DNA of 64,000 bases from Sulfuriferula sp. AH1. GTDB lineage: Bacteria > Pseudomonadota > Gammaproteobacteria > Burkholderiales > Sulfuriferulaceae. The notes beneath the pieces were generated by a model. That model was not told the origin of the DNA, ran no database searches, and saw only the letters and a list, made by a program, of their open reading frames with translations. Made by a program: the position numbers and the translations under genes. The stretch lies in NCBI RefSeq assembly GCF_002162035.1, contig NZ_CP021138.1, positions 2,170,001 to 2,234,000 of the forward strand, in the 5' to 3' direction. Below are positions 56,063 through 64,000 of this stretch, one piece after another. Position 1 is the first letter of the stretch; each line of letters starts with the position of its first letter.

Positions 56063-57454
56063 TTATTGAACGGCGTCCGGCAATAACTTATACGGATTCA
56101 GCAGATTGTCCGGATCGAACTGCCGTCTGATCTGATGCATGATCTGCATGCTCGCTGCATCGATTTCCATAGCCACATAATCGCGCTTTTCACTGCCGAT
56201 ACCATGCTCGCCTGACAGCGTGCCGCCCAACGTCAGCACCCTGGAAAACAACCTGTGCAGCGCCTGTCCGGCTTGCTGCATCTGCACCGCATCTGCCGGG
56301 TCAACCATGATATTGACGTGCAGATTACCGTTACCCGCATGACCGAAACTCACGATAGGCAATGCATATTCAGCCGCCAGCTGTTCGATATGCACTACCA
56401 GCTCAGCCAGACGCGATACCGGCACCACCACGTCCTCATTGATCTTGAGCGGCGCTATACGCTTGACTGCATGCGACAGCGATTTACGCGCCAGCCATAA
56501 CGCCGTTACCGAATCCTGGTCGATGGCCTGCTGCAATTCCAGCATGCCCTCGCCTGCCAGCGCCAGTTTCAATGCCGCTACCTGACGCGGCAGGTCGGCG
56601 CTCACTCCATCGGCCTCCACCATCAGCAGCGCCGCAGTACCCGCCGGCAAATCTGTCGCCGCACCCGCGGCCTGAATCGCCGCTATCGACTGCCGATCCA
56701 TGAATTCCAGCGCACACGGCACCACGGCCTGGCTCATCACCCGCGCCACGGCGCGGCACGCATCGGCGTTGCTGGCATAGCATACACGCAAGGTCGCCCG
56801 CGCCTCGGGAGCAGGCAGCAGCTTCAAAGTGGCCTCGGTAATCAGCGCCAGCGTGCCTTCCGATCCGACCAACAAGCGCGTCAAGTCGTAACCGGTCACT
56901 CCCTTGGTGGTACGACAGCCGGTTTGTATCAATTGCCCTGCACCAGTTACGGCGCGCAGCCCCAGCACATAATCCCTTGTCACCCCGTATTTCACCGCGC
57001 GCGGCCCGGCGGCATTCATCGCCAGGTTGCCGCCGATGCGGCAATACGCCGCACTGCCGGGATCAGGCGGATAAAACAGTCCGTGCTCGCGTGCCACCCG
57101 GTCGATTTCAGCGGTAATCACCCCCGGCTGCACCACCATGTAGCGATCCGCCGCATTCACTTCCAGAATCCGGTTCATGCACTCGAAACTCACCACCACC
57201 GATCGCGGCGCAGGCAACGCGCCGCCGACATTGCCCGAACCCGCGCCGCGCGGAATCAGCGCGATGCCATGGGTTATGGCTACCTGCATCAATGCTACCA
57301 CCTCATCCTGCTCGCGCGGGAACAGCACCGCCATCGGCAAACAGGCGCGCGGCGTTTCGTCACGACTATACCATTCCAGCACATCCGCATCGGTGACCAT
57401 CTGCTCACGGCTTAATACGGCAACGAAATCCGATTCTATATTTTGGGGCAGCAT
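56063..57454 (-). CDS. FAD-linked oxidase, GlcD/D-lactate dehydrogenase type
   Basis: 463 residues. PCMH-type FAD-binding N-terminus (IPRGAGSGNVGGALPAPRS, PDPGSAAYCRIGGNLAMNA, GVTGYDLTRLLVGSEG) and C-terminal FAD-oxidase domain with IVSFGHAGNGNLHVNIMVD and SGEHGIGSEKRDY. It oxidises a 2-hydroxy acid such as glycolate or D-lactate. The partners GlcE/GlcF are not in the window. It stands alone on the minus strand next to tRNA-Ala. Substrate assignment needs more than sequence. Confidence 0.9.
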   Translation of the reverse strand: MLPQNIESDFVAVLSREQMVTDADVLEWYSRDETPRACLPMAVLFPREQDEVVALMQVAITHGIALIPRGAGSGNVGGALPAPRSVVVSFECMNRILEVNAADRYMVVQPGVITAEIDRVAREHGLFYPPDPGSAAYCRIGGNLAMNAAGPRAVKYGVTRDYVLGLRAVTGAGQLIQTGCRTTKGVTGYDLTRLLVGSEGTLALITEATLKLLPAPEARATLRVCYASNADACRAVARVMSQAVVPCALEFMDRQSIAAIQAAGAATDLPAGTAALLMVEADGVSADLPRQVAALKLALAGEGMLELQQAIDQDSVTALWLARKSLSHAVKRIAPLKINEDVVVPVSRLAELVVHIEQLAAEYALPIVSFGHAGNGNLHVNIMVDPADAVQMQQAGQALHRLFSRVLTLGGTLSGEHGIGSEKRDYVAMEIDAASMQIMHQIRRQFDPDNLLNPYKLLPDAVQ

Positions 57455-57616
57455 TTACGACCTTCAGATTAATGGAAACGTCATTGAAAGCAGCATTCTA
57501 TTACCTGGTTACACCTTGTTACAATTTAAACGCACTTCGACATGTTTACGCGGGCAAACTTGTTTATTATCGACATATCGGAATACTCCGATTTACTTAT
57601 CCACAGGGAGCAAATC

Positions 57617-57961
57617 ATGCACACCACCAAAACCCTTGCCTGCCTTCTGGGACTGGCACTCACCGTACCCGCACTTGCCGACTCCACCACGCCGCCGATG
57701 GACAGCCTGGGTGGCAGGCCGCAAATGAACAGCAGCCAAATGTACAGCATGATGATGTCGCGCTTCAAACAGTCGGATAAAGACAATAACGGCGCAATCA
57801 GCAAAACCGAAGCGGCCAACATGCCCATGCTCGAAATGCACTTTGACGAAGTGGATACTAATCACGACGGGCAAGTAAGCGCCGCCGAAATGCAAGCCGC
57901 ATTCCAGCAACAGATGGGCAAACAGGCCCGCGGCCCGCAAAACGGCATTAAGGCCCAATAA
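57617..57961 (+). CDS. Secreted EF-hand protein
   Basis: 114 residues from ATG 57617, with AGGGAG upstream. Signal peptide (TLACLLGLALTVPALA). Two EF-hand calcium loops, DKDNNGAISKTE and DTNHDGQVSAAE, separated by a Met-rich helix (MPMLEMHFDEV). The N-terminal mature part is Met/Ser-rich. It is probably a periplasmic calcium-binding protein. It precedes the small DUF1501-like gene by about 60 bases. Confidence 0.85.
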   Translation: MHTTKTLACLLGLALTVPALADSTTPPMDSLGGRPQMNSSQMYSMMMSRFKQSDKDNNGAISKTEAANMPMLEMHFDEVDTNHDGQVSAAEMQAAFQQQMGKQARGPQNGIKAQ

Positions 57962-58021
57962 GAGGCACCCATGGGCGCTCTACATGCAACATTCGCCCCG
58001 CAAATTTCACGAGGGGATCCC

Positions 58022-58396
58022 ATGACCAAACGCTACTATCTGGGCCTGGCTTTATTGCTGGCCTCAGTGCTGGCGCAAGCAGCCGACATGAGCAAAATCG
58101 GCGCCCGGCATCTGATGCACACCGGCTTCGCCCCTATTCCGTCCGGTCTTGCTGAATACGCGCCGCGCCGCTCGCAAGACAACGCCACCACCGCACCGCA
58201 TTTCATTGTCGGCGGCAAAATCAAGGATGGGCTGTACAGCAAACCGCCGGCTTTGCAGCAACCGGAAAATGACAACCTGACCTACGACACCGGTTTTCGT
58301 AACCCCTACACCACCGGCCACAAAAAATGGCGGCGTCTACCCGCCAGCAGCATGCCGGGCAGCCATTTTCCCGGTCTGAATATCATACGCACCTGA
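58022..58396 (+). CDS. Small secreted protein resembling the C-terminus of DUF1501 proteins
   Basis: 124 residues from ATG 58022, with GAGGGGATC upstream. Signal peptide (LGLALLLASVLAQAA). The middle (HFIVGGKIKDGLYSKPPAL) and the following ENDNLTYDTGFRNPY resemble the C-terminal GG-x-VKGGLYG / NLKYTTDFRSVY pattern of DUF1501 family proteins, but only that end is present. Full DUF1501 proteins are over 400 residues. It may be a domain fragment that lives on its own, or a remnant. I would not assign a function. Confidence 0.55.
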   Translation: MTKRYYLGLALLLASVLAQAADMSKIGARHLMHTGFAPIPSGLAEYAPRRSQDNATTAPHFIVGGKIKDGLYSKPPALQQPENDNLTYDTGFRNPYTTGHKKWRRLPASSMPGSHFPGLNIIRT

Positions 58397-58400
58397 TCGC

Positions 58401-58934
58401 ATGCCCCCGCTCACCTTTCGCCTGGCCACCGCACAGGACATTGATCCCCTCGCCGATCTGGTCAATTCGGCCTATCGCGGCGACAGCAGCCGGGCGGGCT
58501 GGACCACCGAAGCCAATCTGCTGGGCGGACAACGCACGGACAGCGACGAGATCCGCAGTTTGCTTGAAACGACAGGCTCGACCATCCTGATTGGCATGCA
58601 AGGCAAAGACATCATCGCCTCGCTGCACCTGCAACAGGACGGCACCCGCGCCTATCTCGGCATGTTTGCCATCCGTCCCGATTTGCAAGGCGCAGGCATC
58701 GGCAAACACTGCCTGCAACAAGCCGAACACCATGCCCGGCAGCGATGGGGGGCGAGCACCATGCTGATGACCGTCATCACCCTGCGTCATGAGCTCATCG
58801 CCTACTACGAGCGCCGCGGCTACCGCCACACCGGCATCTTGAAGCCGTTCCCGACTTCACCTCGATTCGGTATTCCAAAAGTGGATGGACTGGAATTGAT
58901 GGTACTGGAAAAAGTTCTGGACACGACAGATTAA
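58401..58934 (+). CDS. GNAT family N-acetyltransferase
   Basis: 177 residues. GNAT core with the acetyl-CoA loop LQGAGIGKHCLQQAEHHA and the preceding strand YLGMFAIRPD, then YYERRGYRHTG at the C-terminal half. The length fits a single-domain enzyme. It starts 4 bases after the previous stop. The acetyl acceptor is unknown. Confidence 0.88.
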   Translation: MPPLTFRLATAQDIDPLADLVNSAYRGDSSRAGWTTEANLLGGQRTDSDEIRSLLETTGSTILIGMQGKDIIASLHLQQDGTRAYLGMFAIRPDLQGAGIGKHCLQQAEHHARQRWGASTMLMTVITLRHELIAYYERRGYRHTGILKPFPTSPRFGIPKVDGLELMVLEKVLDTTD

Positions 58935-59048
58935 AAACCGGCTTCCGGCCAGTATTACACTAAAACCAGCGGTTGAATTGCATCATAACCGTGCCCAAAC
59001 GAGGCATGTTATAGTAAACAGAACGTATTTCGATATAGGTCACACCCG

Positions 59049-59669
59049 ATGGCTAATTGCTGCAATAACAAGGCTTGTGAGATTGAACTACTGCGCAATC
59101 GTCAAAGCGCAGTACTAAAGACAGTATTGGCTATTAACCTTGCCATGTTCATGGTAGAACTCACCGCGGGACTGTTCAGCGGCTCAATCTCGCTAGTAGC
59201 TGACTCGCTGGATATGCTTGGCGACGCCCTGGTATACGGCTTCAGCATCTACGTTGTTGCACGTGGCGCAAGAATGAAAGCCAATGCTGCCCTGCTCAAG
59301 GGCGGAATCATGGCAGCTTTTGGCCTATTCGTTCTGGCTCAGGCGGTTTACAAAATCATTTTCCCGCAAGTACCGATATTCGAGGCCATTGGTGCAATTG
59401 GTCTGCTGGCGCTCGCTGCAAACAGCATTTGCTTTGCTTTACTCTGGCGGCATCGCACCGACGATATCAACATGAGTTCAGTTTGGTTGTGCTCTCGCAA
59501 CGACATTATTGCGAATGTCTCGGTGCTGTTTGCTGCCGCAGGCGTATGGCTTACTCACTCAGGCTGGCCTGACATTATTATTGGATTATCGCTTGCCGCT
59601 CTTTTTCTACGCTCAGCCTTATCGGTATTACATGAAGCGATCAGAGAGCGTCGAGCAATCAATACCTGA
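59049..59669 (+). CDS. CDF-like cation transporter
   Basis: 206 residues with a Cys-rich N-terminus (MANCCNNKACEIELL) and about six transmembrane helices. It belongs to the short cation-transporter proteins related to the cation diffusion facilitators: ADSLDMLGDALVYGFS carries the TM2 metal motif (DxxxD) and SRNDIIANVSVLFAAAGVW the TM5 region, where the usual HxxxD is DIIAN. No long cytosolic C-terminal domain. Base composition is lower in G+C than neighbours, which may mean a recent acquisition. The metal cannot be predicted, although the N-terminal Cys pair suggests a soft metal. Confidence 0.8.
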   Translation: MANCCNNKACEIELLRNRQSAVLKTVLAINLAMFMVELTAGLFSGSISLVADSLDMLGDALVYGFSIYVVARGARMKANAALLKGGIMAAFGLFVLAQAVYKIIFPQVPIFEAIGAIGLLALAANSICFALLWRHRTDDINMSSVWLCSRNDIIANVSVLFAAAGVWLTHSGWPDIIIGLSLAALFLRSALSVLHEAIRERRAINT

Positions 59670-59689
59670 AACCCATCCGAAGCCCGCAA

Positions 59690-60667
59690 TTACAAACACT
59701 TGCCACGCACGCAATTCCGGCCCGCATCTTTCGCCAGATAAAGCGCCTGGTCCGCGTCGATCAGCAATTGTTTGAACGAACTGCAGAAGGGTGACAATGT
59801 TGCCATGCCGATGCTGATCGTGCAGGACAGCATCACGCTGTCGCTGATCGCAATCTGACGCGCGGCTACCGCACTGCATAATCGTTCGGCCAGACGGCTG
59901 GCAATCGCGTAATCGGTCTGTGGCAGGATGATCGCAAATTCCTCGCCGCCGATACGGCCCACAATGTCGATATTACTGCGCACGCATTGCACGCAGGCTT
60001 CGGCCACGGCGCAAATGACCAGATCACCGGTCATGTGGCCCCAGGTATCGTTTACCCGTTTGAAAAGGTCGATATCCACGATCAACAGCGACAGGGATTG
60101 ATTAAAACGCATGGCGCGCTGGACTTCGCTGGCCCCCATTTCCATCAGTTTGCGACGGTTGGCGACCCCGGTGAGCGAATCGCTGGTTGCCAGCGATTGC
60201 AGCATCGCATTCATGTCCTCGAGCAATGCGTTCTGCTCGGTGAGTTTGCGGTTTATGAGCTCGAGCTCGTCTTCCTTGCGCTTTCTGTCGTCGATGTTGA
60301 AAGTCACGCCGATGAAACGCTGCCCCTTGTTTTTGCCATCGAGATCCATAACCTTGCCGTAGTTGGCGTACCACACCCATGCACCTGATTTGGCGCGTAA
60401 CCTGAACTCGCAACGGTACTGCGCAGTAACGCAAGACAAGTGTTCGTCAATGGCAGCCTTGACCACCGGGATATCGTCAGGATGGACGATCGTGAACATG
60501 TCATTGACGTAGAAAGAAGTTTCCTCTTCGCTATATCCGAGCTCTTCAAAGATTTTGATCGGCTTGCGGATCACGTCACCGGCTACCAGATCGTTTTCCC
60601 ACAGTTCGAGTCCGGCCGCCTCCAGCGCAAGTTCCAGGCGTTCCTTGTTGATATCCTGCTCAGTCAT
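59690..60667 (-). CDS. PAS-GGDEF diguanylate cyclase
   Basis: 325 residues, soluble. PAS domain (about 10-135; MFTIVHPDDIPVVKAAID, GVTFNIDDRKRKEDE with a PAC motif), a coiled linker and GGDEF domain (about 165-320) with RIGGEEFAII. DSLTGVANRRKL and LIVDIDLFKRVNDTWGH are intact, so it should make c-di-GMP. The RxxD inhibitory site is not canonical (RSNID has an extra residue). The ATG at 60667 follows GTG one codon upstream, with AAGG just before. No ligand for the PAS domain can be inferred. It is the third intact GGDEF-type gene family member in the window. Confidence 0.9.
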   Translation of the reverse strand: MTEQDINKERLELALEAAGLELWENDLVAGDVIRKPIKIFEELGYSEEETSFYVNDMFTIVHPDDIPVVKAAIDEHLSCVTAQYRCEFRLRAKSGAWVWYANYGKVMDLDGKNKGQRFIGVTFNIDDRKRKEDELELINRKLTEQNALLEDMNAMLQSLATSDSLTGVANRRKLMEMGASEVQRAMRFNQSLSLLIVDIDLFKRVNDTWGHMTGDLVICAVAEACVQCVRSNIDIVGRIGGEEFAIILPQTDYAIASRLAERLCSAVAARQIAISDSVMLSCTISIGMATLSPFCSSFKQLLIDADQALYLAKDAGRNCVRGKCL

Positions 60668-60676
60668 CACCTTATC

Positions 60677-61864
60677 TCAAGCTGGGTAAGGCAGCGCACC
60701 GGCATAGCCGATATCGCGCAGCAGACCGGCGAACGATGCGACAACACCGGCGGCCTGACAGAATTGCGCAACGGCTGCGACCTTGATGACACTGACGGTC
60801 CGGCCGGTGCTCTTGCCTGTGCCCGCATCGTAATAGACCGCCAGATCGTCGCTGGCATTGGAGAAACCGCGCCCCGTGCTTTCGGAGTAATAGCAGATCG
60901 AATCCGGCACGATGATGTCGGGCACGCTGCTCAGACTCGAGTACATGATCAGGTTTTCGTTCAGATTGTAGATGTAATGGGTTTCGGTACTGGCGGCCTG
61001 ATCCGGCGTATTGTCCAGGCGGATGATGCCGGTATCGAGCGACGCGCTGGTGGTGGACTGCGTCACGCCGGTGATATAGAAATTGGTGACCGGGGCGGCA
61101 ACCCCGCGCCCGGTCAGCGCACTGATCTGCGCTACGACATCGGCAGTCGAGGGCGGTGTGGGGGCAAACAGCAGGTATTGCCCCAGTGCCCATGTCTGCG
61201 CCAGCGTGCCGGCGATGTAACTACCCGTCAATGCGTGACTGTTGTTGGCAAGGGATGGCCATAGTGCAATCCCGGAGAAGCTGCCGAAAGCGGCGACAAT
61301 ACCGCCGGCCAGCGCTTCCACCTGAGCCGCATTCGGCGCGGCGAGCACAGCCGACTGGATGATCGCCGGCTCGGTGGCGTCGTTGGCCAGTGCACATGGG
61401 CTCGCGGCCAGCGAGGCGCTGCCGCTGTAAGTAGTCTGCGGCAATTCCGGCACGGCTCGCCCGGCACCGTCGCCATTGACGACCCATTGGATGGCATTGC
61501 CGGACATGGCTGCGGCGATGAGCGGCACAATGGAATTGATCGGCCCGATTTCCACCGGAATCACGCAACCGAGGGTCGCACCTGTCGCAGCCTGAAACAG
61601 ATTGACCGTATTGGTGATGGAATACTCGATATCAGCCAGCGTCAGGTTGTCGGCAGCGTCGGGCGAACCCATCAAGGCCAGTACACAGCAATTGGTCGCG
61701 CCGTCGTAGTCCCGCACCTGTACACTGCCGCCCCAGCCGCTGTTGGCCAGCTCGGCGAGTACGCGGACGGCATCGCTATAGCTGCCGCCTCCGCCGCTGC
61801 CAAGGATGGCGGCGCCCGCGGCGATGTATTGAAAATCGGTGATGTTGTATTCGTAGCTGGTCAT
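60677..61864 (-). CDS. DUF917 family protein (S-methyl thiohydantoin desulfurase-like)
   Basis: 395 residues from ATG 61864 (MTSYEYNITDFQYIAAGAA). The N-terminus LGSGGGGSYSDA and the central VIPVEIGPINSIVPLIAAA and VNGDGAGRAVPELPQTTYS match the DUF917 domain, in which related proteins are linked to hydantoin metabolism. The C-terminal part is less conserved. It is not accompanied by hydantoinase or permease genes here. The next gene upstream is the DUF1854/ABC pair, about 140 bases away. Confidence 0.75.
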   Translation of the reverse strand: MTSYEYNITDFQYIAAGAAILGSGGGGSYSDAVRVLAELANSGWGGSVQVRDYDGATNCCVLALMGSPDAADNLTLADIEYSITNTVNLFQAATGATLGCVIPVEIGPINSIVPLIAAAMSGNAIQWVVNGDGAGRAVPELPQTTYSGSASLAASPCALANDATEPAIIQSAVLAAPNAAQVEALAGGIVAAFGSFSGIALWPSLANNSHALTGSYIAGTLAQTWALGQYLLFAPTPPSTADVVAQISALTGRGVAAPVTNFYITGVTQSTTSASLDTGIIRLDNTPDQAASTETHYIYNLNENLIMYSSLSSVPDIIVPDSICYYSESTGRGFSNASDDLAVYYDAGTGKSTGRTVSVIKVAAVAQFCQAAGVVASFAGLLRDIGYAGALPYPA

Positions 61865-62000
61865 GATTTTTTCTTTCGCAAACTGATTCACAAAAGCGCA
61901 CACTTCTGGATGGTGTGCGTCCAGTCTAACACCACCCCATGCAAATAACCATTACAACCAACGGGTTGCCCGGCAGCTAGCAACAACCGCCATGCTCACC

Positions 62001-62465
62001 CTACAAAAAGCGATCCAGTCGCTTGCGACTGGCTTTGTCCAGCTGCTGAATATCGCGTATCAGAAACTGCACGCCGTTACTGTCGGCGATCAGCAGCCGC
62101 GAGGCTGACAAGCGGCGAATATCCTCTTCGCCCTTTAACGTAAATTCGGCATCGCCGCGATCGGTGGCGACTTGCCACACGCTGGGTGTGGCATAACTGG
62201 AGACATGGCGAATGCTGTGGATTTCCGGCATGAATTCGCGGCTTGCCAGTGCGGCATCGAGCATCGCGCGCGATGCCGCATCCAGCTCATCCAGATGTGC
62301 GATCCACACCAGCTCGTGACCGCGCGCATCGACCAGACTGATTCCCTCATCCGGCGCGCTCATCGGGAACGCGCGCACCGGCGTGACCTGCTCATGCACG
62401 GCACCATCGGCATCGGTATAGCACAGCTGCCCGTAGGCATTGCGCTCAAGCTGTAATGCTGTCAT
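62001..62465 (-). CDS. DUF1854 family protein, cyanophycin-associated type
   Basis: 154 residues from ATG 62465 (MTALQLERNAYGQLCYTDAD). The sequence continues VTPVRAFPMSAPDEGISLVD, and the C-terminal part holds FTLKGEEDIRRLSASRLLI and LDKASRKRLDRFL, as in DUF1854 proteins that are found next to ABC exporters and cyanophycin synthetase genes. Its ATG lies inside the 3' end of the ABC transporter gene (20-base overlap), so the two are translationally coupled. Function unknown. Confidence 0.8.
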   Translation of the reverse strand: MTALQLERNAYGQLCYTDADGAVHEQVTPVRAFPMSAPDEGISLVDARGHELVWIAHLDELDAASRAMLDAALASREFMPEIHSIRHVSSYATPSVWQVATDRGDAEFTLKGEEDIRRLSASRLLIADSNGVQFLIRDIQQLDKASRKRLDRFL

Positions 62466-64000
62466 CTTCACCCTCGCTGTCCACCTGTCGCGCCTGCGCT
62501 TCATAAAGCTGCGTGTAGGCGCCGTTACGCGCCAGCAATTCTTCATGCTGGCCGACTTCGATAATCTTGCCGCGATCCAGCACCACCAGCCGGTCGGCGT
62601 GGCGCAAAGTGCTCAAGCGGTGCGCAACAGCTATCGTGGTACGCCCGCGCACCAGATTCTCCAGCGCGCCCTGAATCTCGCGTTCGGTCTCGGTATCCAC
62701 CGAGGAGGTCGCTTCATCCAGGATCAGGATGCGCGGATTAATCAGCAATGCCCGCGCGATCGAGATGCGCTGACGCTCGCCGCCGGACAACGCCTGGCCG
62801 CGTTCGCCCACCAGCGAATCATAGCCCTGCGGCAGGCGCAGAATAAAATCGTGGGCATGGGCCGCGCGCGCTGCCGCCACGATTTCCTCGCGGCTGGCAT
62901 CAGGCTTGCCATAGGCGATATTCTCGGCGATGGTGCCGAAGAACAGGAACGGTTCCTGCAACACCAGTCCGATATTGCGCCGGTATTCCGAAACCGGCAG
63001 CGAACGGATGTCCACGCCGTCGATCAAAATGGCGCCCTCGGTGACGTCGTAGAACCGACAGATCAGATTCACCAGCGTGCTCTTGCCCGAGCCGCTATGC
63101 CCGACCAGTCCGATCATCTCACCCGGCACGATGGTCAGATCCATGCCGCGGATCACGCCGCGATTGCCGTAACGGAAACCGATATTGCGCAGCGTGATCT
63201 CGCCGCGTACGACAGGTAGATGCTGCGGCTGCGCCGGTTCAGGCACGCTGGAAACATGATCGAGGATATCAAAGATGCGCTTGGCGCCCGCCGCCGCCTT
63301 TTGCGTGACCGACACGATACGGCTCATCGAATCCAGGCGCGCATAGAACCGGCTGATGTAGGCCAGAAACGCGGTAAGCACGCCGACCGTGATCTGGTTA
63401 TGCGACACCTGCCAGATACCGAACGCCCATACCACCAGCAGTCCGACTTCGGTCAGCAGCGTCACCGTCGGCGTGAACAGCGACCACACCGCGTTGACCT
63501 TGTCGTTGATCGCCAGATTGCGCTGGTTGGCGTCGCGGAAACGCGCGATCTCGCGGTGCTCCTGCGCAAACGCCTTGACCACGCGGATACCGGGGATGGT
63601 ATCGGTAAGCACGTTACTGATCTCGGCCCAGATGCGGTCGGCTTTTTCGAAACCAAAGCGCAATTTGTCGCGCACCACATGGATCATCCATACGATGAAC
63701 GGCAGCGGTAGCAAGGTCACCAGTGCCAGCCACGGATTGATCGACACCAGTATCGCCGCGGTCATCACGATCACCAGCACATCGGTGGCGAAATCCAGCA
63801 GATGCAGCGACAGGAAAATGGAAATACGGTCAGTCTCGCTGCCTACCCGCGCAATCAGGTCGCCAGTGCGCTTGCCGCCGTAAAATGCCAGCGACAGCTT
63901 GTGCATGTGTTCATAGGTAGTCAGCCGCAAATCCATGCAGATGCGCTCGCTGACCCGCGCCAGCAGATAGGTACGACCCCAGCCCAGCCCCCAGGCCACC
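62446..64000 (-). CDS. ABC exporter, membrane-ATPase fusion (5' end missing)
   Basis: 517 visible residues of an ABCB-type half-transporter; the N-terminus and the first helices lie beyond the window. The transmembrane domain is followed by the ATPase: Walker A VGHSGSGKSTLV, Q-loop LVLQEPFLF, signature ALSGGERQRISIARA, Walker B RILILDEATSSVD and His switch VAHRLS. All are intact. The pairing with DUF1854 points to the cyanophycin-associated ABC transporter family. The substrate is unknown. Confidence 0.9.
   Translation of the reverse strand, partial: VAWGLGWGRTYLLARVSERICMDLRLTTYEHMHKLSLAFYGGKRTGDLIARVGSETDRISIFLSLHLLDFATDVLVIVMTAAILVSINPWLALVTLLPLPFIVWMIHVVRDKLRFGFEKADRIWAEISNVLTDTIPGIRVVKAFAQEHREIARFRDANQRNLAINDKVNAVWSLFTPTVTLLTEVGLLVVWAFGIWQVSHNQITVGVLTAFLAYISRFYARLDSMSRIVSVTQKAAAGAKRIFDILDHVSSVPEPAQPQHLPVVRGEITLRNIGFRYGNRGVIRGMDLTIVPGEMIGLVGHSGSGKSTLVNLICRFYDVTEGAILIDGVDIRSLPVSEYRRNIGLVLQEPFLFFGTIAENIAYGKPDASREEIVAAARAAHAHDFILRLPQGYDSLVGERGQALSGGERQRISIARALLINPRILILDEATSSVDTETEREIQGALENLVRGRTTIAVAHRLSTLRHADRLVVLDRGKIIEVGQHEELLARNGAYTQLYEAQARQVDSEGEDDSITA

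Overview
The window looks like a chromosomal segment of a betaproteobacterium. The ilvI-ilvH-ilvC-pssA-leuA block, a DUF2782/thrB/BPSS1780-type pair, cydP-cydA-cydB-cydX-ybgE and hemP all point to the Nitrosomonadales/Burkholderiales side, and small families such as CydP and the DUF1854/ABC pair suggest a Gallionella- or Sulfuriferula-like lineage. The lineage is inferred from gene content only. No phage, integrase, IS element or CRISPR array was found. Both window ends cut genes: an S41 peptidase on the left and an ABC transporter on the right.

Layout. 0-9.5 kb is housekeeping: S41 peptidase, MoeB/ThiF, then on the minus strand an ilvI-ilvH-ilvC set with a visible promoter and terminator, pssA, leuA and slmA, plus an M48 lipoprotein. 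9.5-15 kb has polA divergent from a LOG-family gene, then DUF2782, thrB and a membrane protein. 15-22.8 kb has a small AT-rich membrane ORF with its own terminator, a 7TM diguanylate cyclase, a 1038-residue FAD oxidoreductase, a QueC-like protein and nadB.

22.8-36.4 kb is a Wsp-like chemosensory cluster on the minus strand: CheW, CheR-TPR, CheW, a membrane MCP, a globin-coupled soluble MCP, a CheA-REC hybrid, CheB and a REC-GAF-PAS-GAF-GGDEF-EAL output protein. A DgcZ-like zinc-sensing diguanylate cyclase (CZB-GGDEF) is divergent from it. Both c-di-GMP genes are broken by single-base losses at homopolymers, and the two MCPs share a 753-bp tract that reads as identical.

36.6-41.3 kb is a cytochrome bd operon (cydP-A-B-X-ybgE) with a conserved-looking ORF, a truncated hemoglobin and a rhodanese downstream. 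41.7-42.1 kb holds the decayed remains of a sigma-54 activator. 42.1-46.7 kb is a Fur-box/hemP-led set: an outer-membrane protein, an FMN-binding protein, ApbE, a small membrane protein with possible heme ligands, then a porin. This looks like an iron-responsive flavin redox module. tRNA-Asp, tRNA-Glu and, later, tRNA-Ala are present.

47.5-55.5 kb is a second signalling island on the minus strand: an MglA-like GTPase, a histidine kinase, a receiver domain fused to a GspE/PilB-type ATPase, a decayed kinase fragment, a second kinase, a receiver-HD-GYP protein and a lone receiver. It suggests phospho-relay and GTPase control of a type IV pilus or type II secretion-like machine together with c-di-GMP turnover. 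56-64 kb is mixed: a GlcD-like oxidase, two small secreted proteins, GNAT, a CDF-like transporter, a PAS-GGDEF protein, a DUF917 protein and a DUF1854/ABC pair of the kind named for cyanophycin metabolism.
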